Made by a program: the position numbers and the translations under genes
Assembly (NCBI GenBank): GCA_022969175.1
Contig: JALJPB010000028.1
Span: 6,984 to 48,345 of the forward strand
DNA: 41,362 nucleotides
Direction: 5' to 3'
DNA from: Colwellia sp.
Lineage (GTDB): Bacteria > Pseudomonadota > Gammaproteobacteria > Enterobacterales > Alteromonadaceae
Notes under the pieces: model-generated
The model's database searches: none
Seen by the model: only the letters and a program-made list of their open reading frames with translations
Told to the model about the DNA's origin: nothing
In this document: piece after piece, positions 33,735-41,362 of the stretch
Numbering within the stretch: the first letter of the stretch is position 1
Layout: every line of letters begins with the position of its first letter

Positions 33735-34679
33735 TTAACCTTTTACTGCCAGTTTCGCAGCGGCAATCACTTGCTTTCTAAACCAAATATGACTTGCATC
33801 GTGGTGTAATAACGGGCTCCAGATCATTTTTAATTCAATGTCCGGAATATCAAATGGTGGTTTTAAAATAGTGTAGTTCGCATCATTTTTATGCAGTAAA
33901 GCTGCCTTGGTTGGTAAGGTGGCAATTAAGTCAGCTTCAAAGGCAAGTTGCATGGCAACATGATAGTTGCGGGTAAAAACATTGATATCCCGCTTTTTAC
34001 CTAATCGTGCTAAAGCTTCATCAACCCAGCCGAGTTTTTGAACGTCTTTAGGATCCATACCAACACCGACACCAAAACCTGTTTTTGAAACCCAAACATG
34101 CTTTGAGGCAAGATAAGCGTTTAAGTTGAATTTAGCAACAACAGGATTGTCTGCACTGAGTAAACAAGAGAACGAGTCTCGCCAAATAGTTTTTTGATGA
34201 AACGATTGGGGTAACTCATCAAAACGGTTAATGGCCATATCAATTTTACCTTCCTCAACATCGTGGAAGGTAACATCACTTGGTGTCATAATATCAATAG
34301 TCACACTCGGTGCTATTTCATTTATACTTTTTAGTAACTTTGGAATAAGGGTAGAGGCGGCATAATCGCTAGCCATTATTCTAAAGACCCGTTGAGAATT
34401 TTGTTCGTTAAACTCTTCTTCTCCTTGCAGCGCTTCTTCGAGCTCTAATAGTATCTTTCTAATTGCAGGACCTAAAGCTCTGGCACGCTCTGTCGGTACC
34501 ATACCGTCTGAAGTACGTACTAAAATAGGATCATTAAATAAATTTCTTAATCGTTTTAAGCCGTTACTCATTGCTGGCTGTGTAATATTTAATTGGCCAG
34601 CAGCACGGGTAACATTTTTCTCTCGAAGTAAAACGTCTAAATAGATAAGTAAGTTTAAATCGATTTTTGAAATATTCAT
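33735..34679 (-). CDS. LysR-family transcriptional regulator of the glyoxylate/LrgAB locus
   Basis: A LysR-type regulator, 314 residues from the ATG at 34679 (MNISKIDLNLLIYLDVLL); a GTG at 34727 would add 16 unlikely residues. The helix-turn-helix is at about 15-60 (NVTRAAGQLNITQPAMSNGL), and the effector domain spans about 90-310. The SDGMVPTERARALGPAI segment places it in the NodD/LeuO-like subgroup. AGGA stands 12 bases upstream. It heads lrgAB on the same strand and is divergent from aceA, the classical arrangement for a regulator of its neighbour. A 29-bp dyad lies between them. Effector unknown; glyoxylate, pyruvate or glycolate are candidates. Confidence 0.92.
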   Translation of the reverse strand: MNISKIDLNLLIYLDVLLREKNVTRAAGQLNITQPAMSNGLKRLRNLFNDPILVRTSDGMVPTERARALGPAIRKILLELEEALQGEEEFNEQNSQRVFRIMASDYAASTLIPKLLKSINEIAPSVTIDIMTPSDVTFHDVEEGKIDMAINRFDELPQSFHQKTIWRDSFSCLLSADNPVVAKFNLNAYLASKHVWVSKTGFGVGVGMDPKDVQKLGWVDEALARLGKKRDINVFTRNYHVAMQLAFEADLIATLPTKAALLHKNDANYTILKPPFDIPDIELKMIWSPLLHHDASHIWFRKQVIAAAKLAVKG

Positions 34680-35013
34680 GACTTTAATACAGTTCCTAAA
34701 AAATATAACTGAAATAGATAATGCCACTATAGTGCTAAAACTAACTAGAACTCAATACTTTCTAATAATAAAGATTACTTAAACTTGTTTTTTTAAACGC
34801 ATGTTTGACTGTAAGCTTATGTTTACAAGGGTTATTTTAATGCTTTTTGTTAGAGTAAATATACCATTATTCAAGTTGTGAATGATGGTAATTCTAATTA
34901 TATATTTCAAAAATGTTTGTCGTGTGACTATGCTTTGTGTTGTTCGGTGTGACGGCTTACATAAGTGATTACATCATCCCCTTATAAATTATGTCAGTTT
35001 GGAGAGAAGTGAT
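34680..35013. other. Divergent regulatory region between LysR and aceA
   Basis: No gene seen in these 334 bp. It contains the 29-bp dyad listed separately, AT-rich sequence on the LysR side, and CTTATAAATT (about 34980-34989) that may serve as aceA -10. No -35 element is convincing. Confidence 0.5.
34862..34890. promoter_or_regulatory. 29-bp dyad between the LysR gene and aceA
   Basis: TACCAT-T-ATTCA-AGTTG-TGAAT-G-ATGGTA: two sets of perfect arms around a 5-bp centre, with single-base joints. Its core, ATTCAAGTTGTGAAT (34869-34883), resembles the dyad before glcB at 32536. It is not followed by a T-run, so it is not a terminator. It lies 183 bp from the LysR start and 124 bp from the aceA start, well placed for divergent control. 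Confidence 0.6.
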
Positions 35014-36600
35014 ATGTCTAACTATCAAAGTGCAATTGAAGCCGTTAAAGCAATTAAAGAGAAAGCGGGTAGTTCATGGGATGCGATTAACCCAGAGTCT
35101 GTAGCCCGTATGCGTGCTCAGAACAAATTCAAAACGGGGTTAGAGATTGCTCAATACACTGCAGATATAATGCGTAGTGATATGGATGCTTATGATGCAG
35201 ATAGTTCTAAGTATACTCAATCTCTAGGTTGCTGGCATGGCTTTGTCGGCCAACAGAAAATGATTTCAATTAAGAAACATTTTGATGGTAAAACAGAACG
35301 TCGTTACTTATATCTTTCTGGTTGGATGGTTGCTGCACTTCGCAGTGAGTTTGGACCTCTTCCTGATCAATCTATGCACGAAAAAACATCAGTTGCCTCA
35401 TTGGTAGCAGAGCTTTACACCTTCTTACGTCAAGCTGATGCACGTGAACTAGGCGGTCTTTTCCGCGAACTTGATGCAGCAAGCGATGGTGATAAAGCGG
35501 CAATCCAGGATAAAATTGATAATCATGTTACTCATGTTGTGCCAATTATCGCCGATATCGATGCGGGTTTTGGTAATGCTGAAGCCACTTACCTAATGGC
35601 AAAACAAATGATTGAAGCTGGTGCATGTGCTCTTCAAATCGAAAACCAAGTTGCTGATGAAAAGCAATGTGGTCATCAAGACGGTAAAGTAACGGTTCCT
35701 CATGCTGATTTCCATTCTAAAATTCGTGCATTGCGTCATGCTTTCCTTGAACTTGGTATCGACAACGGCATTATCGTTTCTCGTACTGACTCTGAAGGTG
35801 CCGGTCTTACTAAAGAAATTGCGGTTGTTAAAGAACCTGGCGACCAAGGTGATATCTACAACTCTTTCTTAGACGTCGAAGAAATAGACGTAGCTGACAT
35901 GGCTGAAGGCGATGTTTGTTTTAACCGTGACGGCAAGCTTGTTCGTCCTAAGCGATTGCCTTCAGGTTTATATCAATTCCGTCAAGGTACAGGTGAAGAA
36001 CGTTGTGTATTTGATAGCATTGAAGCTATTAAGGCGGGCGCTGATCTACTTTGGATTGAAACGGCAACGCCAAACGTTGCTGATATCACGGCGATGATGA
36101 ACGAGGTTCGTAAAGAAATTCCAAATGCTAAGCTTGTTTATAATAACAGCCCATCATTTAACTGGACGCTAAACTTCCGCCAACAAGCATTCGACGCTAT
36201 GGTCTCAGCAGGTGAAGATGTATCTAGTTATGTTCGTGCTGATTTAATGAATGTTGATTACGACACTAGTGAGTTAGCGGTAGCTGCTGATGACAAAATC
36301 CGCAGTTTCCAAGCTGACACTGCACGTGAAGCGGGAATATTTCATCATCTAATCACGCTTCCAACTTATCATACAACGGCATTGTCTGTTGATAATTTGG
36401 CTAAAGAGTACTTTGGTGATGCGGCTATGCTTGGTTATGTTGAAGGTGTACAACGTAAAGAAATTCGTCAAGGCATCGCCTGTGTTAAACATCAAAATAT
36501 GTCAGGCTCTGATATGGGTGATGATCACAAAGAATACTTTGCCGGTGAAAATGCACTTAAAGCAGGCGGCGCGAAAAACACCTCGAATCAGTTTGGTTAA
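35014..36600 (+). CDS. aceA: Isocitrate lyase
   Basis: Isocitrate lyase cleaves isocitrate to glyoxylate and succinate, the first glyoxylate-shunt step. The protein is 528 residues from ATG 35014, which has GGAGAG upstream; TTG 34999 in frame is less likely. It belongs to the long type of Pseudomonas aeruginosa and Colwellia (E. coli AceA is 434). Conserved parts include LYLSGWMVAA, PIIADIDAGFGNAE and the catalytic loop EKQCGHQDGK, in which the first variable Lys of KKCGH is Gln218. As I recall, cold-adapted Colwellia enzymes carry Gln at this and at a nearby position (here Gln208). It is divergent from LysR and ends in a strong terminator. Confidence 0.97.
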   Translation: MSNYQSAIEAVKAIKEKAGSSWDAINPESVARMRAQNKFKTGLEIAQYTADIMRSDMDAYDADSSKYTQSLGCWHGFVGQQKMISIKKHFDGKTERRYLYLSGWMVAALRSEFGPLPDQSMHEKTSVASLVAELYTFLRQADARELGGLFRELDAASDGDKAAIQDKIDNHVTHVVPIIADIDAGFGNAEATYLMAKQMIEAGACALQIENQVADEKQCGHQDGKVTVPHADFHSKIRALRHAFLELGIDNGIIVSRTDSEGAGLTKEIAVVKEPGDQGDIYNSFLDVEEIDVADMAEGDVCFNRDGKLVRPKRLPSGLYQFRQGTGEERCVFDSIEAIKAGADLLWIETATPNVADITAMMNEVRKEIPNAKLVYNNSPSFNWTLNFRQQAFDAMVSAGEDVSSYVRADLMNVDYDTSELAVAADDKIRSFQADTAREAGIFHHLITLPTYHTTALSVDNLAKEYFGDAAMLGYVEGVQRKEIRQGIACVKHQNMSGSDMGDDHKEYFAGENALKAGGAKNTSNQFG

Positions 36601-36626
36601 TACCTTTTAATAGGAAACAGACAAAT

Positions 36627-36660
36627 AAAAAAGGGATTACTTAGTAGTAATCCCTTTTCG
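36627..36660. terminator. Bidirectional terminator between aceA and the DUF481 gene
   Basis: AAAAGGGATTACT (36629-36641), loop TAGT, AGTAATCCCTTTT (36646-36658): a 13-bp perfect stem with A and T flanks on both sides, placed between convergent genes. Confidence 0.92.
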
Positions 36661-36679
36661 TTTGCTTAGCTAAATATTA

Positions 36680-37465
36680 TTAGAAACTATAAACAAGGGT
36701 CATTGCTGTTTGAGTATCGGTATTATCAAAACCATCTTCAACTTCAGTATTGTGATCAACCGTTAACGTAAATTTTAGTTGTAAAGACTCAATAAGCTTT
36801 GTTGTAATTGATGTTTCTGACTTATAAATGCTGTTTTCACCTGTATTAACCGCGGCTTTAGCGACAAATAACTGTCTAAATTCAACAAAATCATTTATTT
36901 TTCGAATATACAGTGCTTGCGCTTGTATAATAAAACTGTCTTTACTTTCTTCTGGCATTGTTTCTGTGGCACGATTAACGTCATGTTTGTAACCCGGACC
37001 AATATCTGCGAATAATGACGCCTTTTCGGTTTTGTACCAATTACGACCCCAACCAACAGAGATTGAGCTTTGTTTCTCAAAACTGCTAAATTCGTCTTCT
37101 TCATAAGCAATATTACCGTAAAGATAGTTCTGTCCTTCAGGGCTTATTGTGTAGTTGGTTTGCATGGTAATACCCCACTTATTATCTGTGGTCACAAAGT
37201 CTTTATCACCCGAATCATCTTCAGTTTCAAGCTTTTTACCAAGAAAATTAAATGCGACTTGGCTTAACCATTGATTCTTTTCATGACGAAGGTTTAGTCC
37301 TGCTTTCATATCGGCACTTTTTGTATTACCGGTTTTATAAAGAAATCCTAATTCAGCCGATATAGTAAATTCCGGTGCAACAGGGATTGCGTCATCGGCA
37401 GCTTCTTCACTAAAAGCGGCAAACGGTAATAAACATATAGCGGTTAGGGCAAGTTTACGAGTCAT
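36680..37465 (-). CDS. DUF481 (YdiY-like) outer-membrane beta-barrel protein
   Basis: A 261-residue protein with a signal peptide (MTRKLALTAICLLPFAAFS) and amphipathic strands throughout, ending in a C-terminal aromatic residue (TLVYSF) as in outer-membrane barrels. FTISAELGFLYKTGNTKSAD and the strands that follow are characteristic of DUF481/YdiY, often called salt-induced outer membrane protein. A strong ribosome site (GAGAGGA) sits within the end of mscS, whose stop overlaps this start by 11 bp (ATGACTCGTAA). Function unknown, but coupling to a mechanosensitive channel suggests a shared osmotic role. Confidence 0.88.
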   Translation of the reverse strand: MTRKLALTAICLLPFAAFSEEAADDAIPVAPEFTISAELGFLYKTGNTKSADMKAGLNLRHEKNQWLSQVAFNFLGKKLETEDDSGDKDFVTTDNKWGITMQTNYTISPEGQNYLYGNIAYEEDEFSSFEKQSSISVGWGRNWYKTEKASLFADIGPGYKHDVNRATETMPEESKDSFIIQAQALYIRKINDFVEFRQLFVAKAAVNTGENSIYKSETSITTKLIESLQLKFTLTVDHNTEVEDGFDNTDTQTAMTLVYSF

Positions 37466-38285
37466 GATTTTCCTCTCGATTCATGTGTAATGATAATTGT
37501 GGGTAAGGGATTTCAATGCCAGCTTCATCTAAAGCGACTTTTATGTTTTCAAGTAATTCAAAATATACTGGCCAATAGTTCTCAGACTTCACCCAAGGAC
37601 GTACCACTAAATTAACTGAATTATCAGCTAGTTCACTAACACCAATAGTAACGTCTTGATCTTTTAGAACTAATTCATTTTGTGCAACTACATCTCTAAG
37701 TACTTTCTTGGTTTGTGCTAAATTTGCGTCATAACTAACACCAATAATTAAATCAATTCTACGAGTAGGTTTGGCTGAGTAATTAGTGATTGTACCGCTG
37801 GTAATTGAACCGTTTGGCACGATAACTGTTTTATTGTCGCCGGTTCTTAACTTGGTAGAAAAAATAAGGATTTCTTCGACAACACCCGCTATACCTGATA
37901 CTTCGACAAAGTCACCCGATTTGAAAGGGCGTAGGGTAATAATTAAAACACCGGAAGCAAAATTAGATAAAGAGCCTTGCAAGGCTAAGCCAATAGCTAA
38001 ACCAGCTGCACCGATAATGGCAACAAGTGAAGACGTATTGAAACCTAAGTGAGAAATAGCAGCGATAAGTGCGACAATAAATACTAAGCCATAAGCTAGG
38101 CTAGCAATAAAAGAGATTACGGCAGAATCAACGCCACGTTTACTTAATATTTTTGAAATTGCTTTGCTTATTAGTTTGGCTATCAATTTACCAATAATAA
38201 AAATAACAATAGCGACTATAAACTTAATCGCATAATCAACAAATAAAGTTTGGTTTTCTTCAAACCATGTTAAAAGTAAGTCCAT
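37455..38285 (-). CDS. mscS: Small-conductance mechanosensitive channel MscS
   Basis: The 276-residue protein has the architecture of E. coli MscS (286): three N-terminal membrane helices (about 18-40, 60-85, 90-115), the pore helix with GLAIGLALQGSLSNFASGVL, the beta domain (FKSGDFVEVSGIAGVVEEI) and the C-terminal alpha/beta cage. It opens under membrane tension to release solutes on hypo-osmotic shock. It is the first gene of a pair with DUF481. Confidence 0.95.
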   Translation of the reverse strand: MDLLLTWFEENQTLFVDYAIKFIVAIVIFIIGKLIAKLISKAISKILSKRGVDSAVISFIASLAYGLVFIVALIAAISHLGFNTSSLVAIIGAAGLAIGLALQGSLSNFASGVLIITLRPFKSGDFVEVSGIAGVVEEILIFSTKLRTGDNKTVIVPNGSITSGTITNYSAKPTRRIDLIIGVSYDANLAQTKKVLRDVVAQNELVLKDQDVTIGVSELADNSVNLVVRPWVKSENYWPVYFELLENIKVALDEAGIEIPYPQLSLHMNREENHDS

Positions 38286-38388
38286 TTATTTTAGCCCGAC
38301 TAGAAAAAAGGGAGCTATTGTAACTAACTATTAACATCAAACCTACACTATAAATGGATAAAGGTGTAGAAAGTGAAATTTTAAGCTA

Positions 38389-38412
38389 AAAAAAAGGGCA
38401 AAGCCCTTTTCA
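38389..38412 (-). terminator. Terminator after the class II aldolase gene
   Basis: On the minus strand AAAAGGGC-TTT-GCCCTTTT (38393-38411) is followed by further Us (38389-38392). It ends the pgk-aldolase unit, 24 bp after the fba stop. Confidence 0.9.
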
Positions 38413-38435
38413 TTGTAATAACTAAGCAGCATTAA

Positions 38436-39500
38436 TTATTTAATTAATGCTTTTAACTCGCCGTTAATGTATCTAGTGTACATAGCGTCAAGATTAATTG
38501 GTTTGATTTTGCTCGCATTACCCGCGGTATTAAACGCTTCGTAACGCGCTTTACAAATATCGTACATAGCATCGGTAGATGCTTTTAAGAATTTACGAGG
38601 GTCAAACTCACTTGGATTTTGTGCTAAAAATCGACGAACAGCACCAGTAGAGGCTAAGCGTAAATCGGTATCAATATTGACTTTACGTACACCATGTTTA
38701 ATACCTTCTTGAATTTGCTCAACAGGCACGCCGTAAGTTTCTGGAATGTTACCACCAAACTCGTTAATAACCGCTAACCACTCCTGTGGTACGGATGAAG
38801 AGCCGTGCATTACTAAATGGGTATTCGGAATACGTTGATGAATAGCTCTTATACGATCAATAGCTAAAATATCGTCTGTAGGTGGACGAGTAAATTTATA
38901 AGCACCATGAGATGTACCACAAGCAATAGCAAGGGCGTCTACTTGAGTTTTATTGACAAAATCAGCGGCTTCTTCAGGATTGGTTAACATTTGTTCTTTG
39001 GTTAAGATACCTTCAGCGCCAATACCGTCTTCTTCACCTGCCATACCAGTTTCAAGCGAGCCTAAACAACCTAATTCACCTTCAACAGAGACGCCACATG
39101 CATGAGCCATTTCAACTGTTTTTTGTGTTACTTCAACATTGTATTCGTAGCTTGAAGGTGTTTTACCGTCTTCACCTAAAGAGCCATCCATCATTACCGA
39201 TGAGAAACCTAGTTGAATAGAGCGCTGACAAATACTGGGTGAAGTGCCATGATCCTGATGCATAACTACAGGGATATGTGGAAACTCTTCGATTGCCGCT
39301 AAAATAAGGTGGCGTAAAAATGGTGCGCCAGCATAGCTTCTTGCTCCAGCAGAGGCTTGCATGATTACCGGAGAGTCAGTATCACTTGCCGCTAACATAA
39401 TTGCACGAACTTGCTCTAAGTTATTAACGTTAAATGCGGGAATTCCGTATTGAAATTCTGCTGCGTGATCAAGCATTTGGCGCATAGAAATTAAAGCCAT
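38436..39500 (-). CDS. fba: Class II fructose-bisphosphate aldolase
   Basis: This zinc-dependent enzyme cleaves fructose 1,6-bisphosphate to two triose phosphates and works in reverse in gluconeogenesis. [14 protein letters not shown] (catalytic Asp, zinc His), [20 protein letters not shown] and [14 protein letters not shown] are conserved. The 354-residue size and sequence suit the class II B, 'Calvin cycle' subtype and not the E. coli FbaA type. ATG at 39500 ([10 protein letters not shown]) has AGGAG at 8 bases; a TTG two codons earlier is not needed. Upstream there is a TGAAAGCTTTCA palindrome. Confidence 0.97.
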   Translation of the reverse strand: MALISMRQMLDHAAEFQYGIPAFNVNNLEQVRAIMLAASDTDSPVIMQASAGARSYAGAPFLRHLILAAIEEFPHIPVVMHQDHGTSPSICQRSIQLGFSSVMMDGSLGEDGKTPSSYEYNVEVTQKTVEMAHACGVSVEGELGCLGSLETGMAGEEDGIGAEGILTKEQMLTNPEEAADFVNKTQVDALAIACGTSHGAYKFTRPPTDDILAIDRIRAIHQRIPNTHLVMHGSSSVPQEWLAVINEFGGNIPETYGVPVEQIQEGIKHGVRKVNIDTDLRLASTGAVRRFLAQNPSEFDPRKFLKASTDAMYDICKARYEAFNTAGNASKIKPINLDAMYTRYINGELKALIK

Positions 39501-39806
39501 GAACAACTCCTAAATAGGTATAAAAAAGTAAAATTAATTATGTTTGCCGCTTTGTTAAATCATAAAATGAAAACAATTGGTGAAAGCATAAGTGAAAGCT
39601 TTCAGTTTTGGCGGCAGAATTATAGCAGGAACGCTGGTTTATGAGCAATAATGAATTCGTTTATTGAACTATTAATTGAAATAGTTTGATAAGTTGGACT
39701 TTATTCGGCAGTTAATGAAATGAATAATGAAAGTTATCTTTGATTGGGGTGATAACTTTCATGTTTTGTTTATAAAGAAGGGGAAACATCGGTTGAAAAC
39801 GAATTT
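39501..39806. other. Non-coding gap between the two aldolase genes, with palindrome and hairpin
   Basis: No gene seen in 306 bp. TGAAAGCTTTCA (39593-39604) is a perfect 12-bp palindrome 93 bp upstream of fba, preceded by a direct repeat TGAAAGC at 39581; its form recalls LacI/Cra-like sites, but the centre is GC and not CG. ATGAAAGTTATC/GATAACTTTCAT (39727-39738 with 39751-39762) is a 12-bp stem with a 12-base loop downstream of the class I gene, without a U-run on the minus strand. Confidence 0.55.
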
Positions 39807-40697
39807 TTAACTTTTAGACGCTTGGTAAATACTTGTTATTGCCGTATCAAGTAAGTTATTAAACTCATTATCTGATTGCTTGGCCGATAACCCTTCCGTT
39901 AGCGCCCTTGAAAAACTCGCGACTATCCCATTATTAGCCGATACTTTAATATTAGCCTGTTTACGGTTATACCCGCCAGAAAGCGCAACAACTTTAAGTA
40001 CATTCGGATGAGCAATACATTCGCTGTAAAAATTATCAATGTTGGGCAAGGTTAATTTAAGCATCACTTTTTGATCTGCTGATAATAAAGTTAACTGTTC
40101 AAGTAATTGTGCCTTTAACAAAGTTTCAATTTCAACTTTTTCAGTACTATTAATATCAACTTCAGGTTCAATAATGGGCATTAAGCCTTTAGCAATTATT
40201 TGTTTAGCGATGTCGAACTGCTGTTTCACAATTGCTGCTATCCCTTGTGCATTGGCAAATTTAATTACCGAGCGCATTTTAGTACCAAAAACATCTTGAG
40301 CGACTGCTTTATCAAGTAGCTGATCTAACTCTGGCATGTCTTTCATTAACTGCACGCCATTGGCCTCATCCACTAAACCTTTGTCAACTTTTAAAAAAGG
40401 TACGACATTTTTTTCTTGCCATAGAAAACGAGCTGAAGGTATACCGTCAATATCTCTGTCTAAGGTATTTTCAAATAAAATGGCGCCGAGAATACGTTGA
40501 CCGGTAAAAGCTGGACTAGTAATAATGCGAGTGCGCATTTGATGAACTAAATCAAACATCTCGTTGTCGTTAGTAAATTCATTTTTTTCAACGCCGTATA
40601 AAGCCAAAGCTTTTGGTGTACTTCCGCCACTTTGGTCTAGTGCAGCGATAAATCCGTCTTGTGTAGCAATTTTTTCTAACATTTCTGTAGAAGCCAT
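39807..40697 (-). CDS. Class I fructose-bisphosphate aldolase
   Basis: A Schiff-base aldolase of the bacterial class I type (296 residues, like Staphylococcus FdA), unrelated in sequence to the class II enzyme encoded next to it. GFIAALDQSGGSTPKAL, ILFENTLDRDIDG, VPFLKVDKGL, PIIEPEVDI and KLTLPNID (Lys214, the likely Schiff-base lysine) are all visible. It carries out the same cleavage without a metal ion. It is between pgk and fba on the same strand, 231 bp after pgk and 306 bp before fba, so it may belong to one carbon-metabolism unit with its own promoter. Confidence 0.95.
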   Translation of the reverse strand: MASTEMLEKIATQDGFIAALDQSGGSTPKALALYGVEKNEFTNDNEMFDLVHQMRTRIITSPAFTGQRILGAILFENTLDRDIDGIPSARFLWQEKNVVPFLKVDKGLVDEANGVQLMKDMPELDQLLDKAVAQDVFGTKMRSVIKFANAQGIAAIVKQQFDIAKQIIAKGLMPIIEPEVDINSTEKVEIETLLKAQLLEQLTLLSADQKVMLKLTLPNIDNFYSECIAHPNVLKVVALSGGYNRKQANIKVSANNGIVASFSRALTEGLSAKQSDNEFNNLLDTAITSIYQASKS

Positions 40698-40928
40698 TGT
40701 GAATACTCCATTATGTGAGTTGATGGTTATTGGTTTCTTTAGAAACTCTCATGACCAATTCAACTAAAAGGGTGTTTTTCTTAATTTATATGCAGTTATT
40801 AATATCACCAATGGAATTTTGCTAGGGTGATGAAGTAAAACGCCCATAGACAGATTGACAACGTCTTGAGCGTTTACTTTACTATGCACAAACTCCAAAG
40901 TTGATATTGCTAGTTTTGAAACTAGAAG

Positions 40929-41362
40929 TTACTTAGCTCTTTGCTCTAAAATCTCTACAGCAGGTAGTTTTTTGCCTTCTAAAAACTCAAGAAAGGCACC
41001 ACCACCAGTAGAAATATAGGATATTTTGTCCGCAATATCATATTTATCAACGGCAGCTAAGGTATCACCGCCACCAGCGATTGAAAATGCACTACTATTT
41101 GCTATGGCGTTTGCGATTACTTCAGTACCTTTTGAGAATTGCTCAAACTCAAAAACGCCAACGGGTCCATTCCAAACTATAGTACCGGCTTTAGCTATAA
41201 TCTCGGCTAGTGCTTGAGCTGATTTTGGGCCGATATCAAAAATCATATCGCCATCAGTGACTTCACTAACATCTTTTAAAATAGCAGGCGTTGATTCAGA
41301 AAACTCACTGCCAACAAGTACGTCTGTAGGTACTGGAATTGAGCCATTATTTGCTTTAGCTT
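40929..41362 (-). CDS. pgk: Phosphoglycerate kinase, C-terminal part (cut by the window)
   Basis: The frame is open to the window edge, so the start lies beyond base 41362; the ATG at 41246 is internal. The visible 144 residues are the nucleotide-binding C-terminal domain: [40 protein letters not shown], and the nucleotide loop [11 protein letters not shown] followed by [27 protein letters not shown] makes ATP from 1,3-bisphosphoglycerate. It leads the aldolase genes, as in the common pgk-fba order. The 231 bp to the class I aldolase hold an imperfect AGTAAAACGC/GCGTTTACT stem (about 40835-40883) without a T-run. Confidence 0.97.
   Translation of the reverse strand, partial: AKANNGSIPVPTDVLVGSEFSESTPAILKDVSEVTDGDMIFDIGPKSAQALAEIIAKAGTIVWNGPVGVFEFEQFSKGTEVIANAIANSSAFSIAGGGDTLAAVDKYDIADKISYISTGGGAFLEFLEGKKLPAVEILEQRAK

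Overview
The window is a stretch of ordinary chromosome from an AT-rich marine gammaproteobacterium, most likely a Colwelliaceae member (Colwellia/Thalassotalea-like). This is inferred from protein content and gene order: ffh next to rpsP-rimM-trmD-rplS, a very large PstC, a 528-residue isocitrate lyase with the KQCGH active-site variant I recall from cold-adapted Colwellia enzymes, and malate synthase G. I see no insertion sequence, prophage, CRISPR array, rRNA or tRNA. Both ends cut genes: an M16 protease on the left and phosphoglycerate kinase on the right.

Layout. 1-5.3 kb: M16 protease, gshA and an SLT-type lipoprotein; the gshA-lipoprotein gap holds two related minus-strand small-RNA-like units, each ending in a terminator hairpin. 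5.3-9.1 kb: a DnaA-box cluster, then minus-strand corB, ypjD and a Cu/Zn-type permease. 9.3-14.2 kb: ffh, nagB (minus, with a NagR-like palindrome) and the rpsP-rimM-trmD-rplS operon. 14.3-22.2 kb: a phosphate block with a Pho box, pstC-pstA-pstB-phoU without pstS, then a DUF47 protein and a Pit transporter. 22.2-26.2 kb: a tandem 47-bp hairpin array, ppiC, oxyR, and a three-gene ECF sigma operon (sigma, putative one-TM anti-sigma, exported coiled-coil protein). 26.2-29.8 kb: orphan ccoG divergent from a MocR/PdxR-type regulator, and a small exported protein of unknown function. 30.1-36.6 kb: glyoxylate-shunt locus with glcB, lrgB, lrgA and a LysR regulator on the minus strand, divergent from aceA. 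36.7-41.4 kb: DUF481 protein, MscS, class II aldolase, class I aldolase and partial pgk, all minus strand.

How the genes work together. The phosphate block combines high-affinity ABC uptake (PhoB-controlled by its box) with low-affinity Pit uptake. The 30-37 kb block pairs the two glyoxylate-shunt enzymes with an LrgAB membrane pair and a LysR regulator. A 15-bp ATTCA-dyad occurs both upstream of glcB and between LysR and aceA, where it is part of a 29-bp dyad, suggesting one regulon in which LrgAB moves a small organic acid. The right end is a pgk-aldolase unit with two non-homologous aldolases in tandem.

The strongest candidates for something undescribed are the paired minus-strand small RNAs (about 4.24-4.55 kb), the hairpin array with a compensatory base change (22.27-22.45 kb), the glyoxylate/LrgAB regulon and the ECF sigma operon. 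All functional statements come from reading the sequence and family knowledge; no database search was run.
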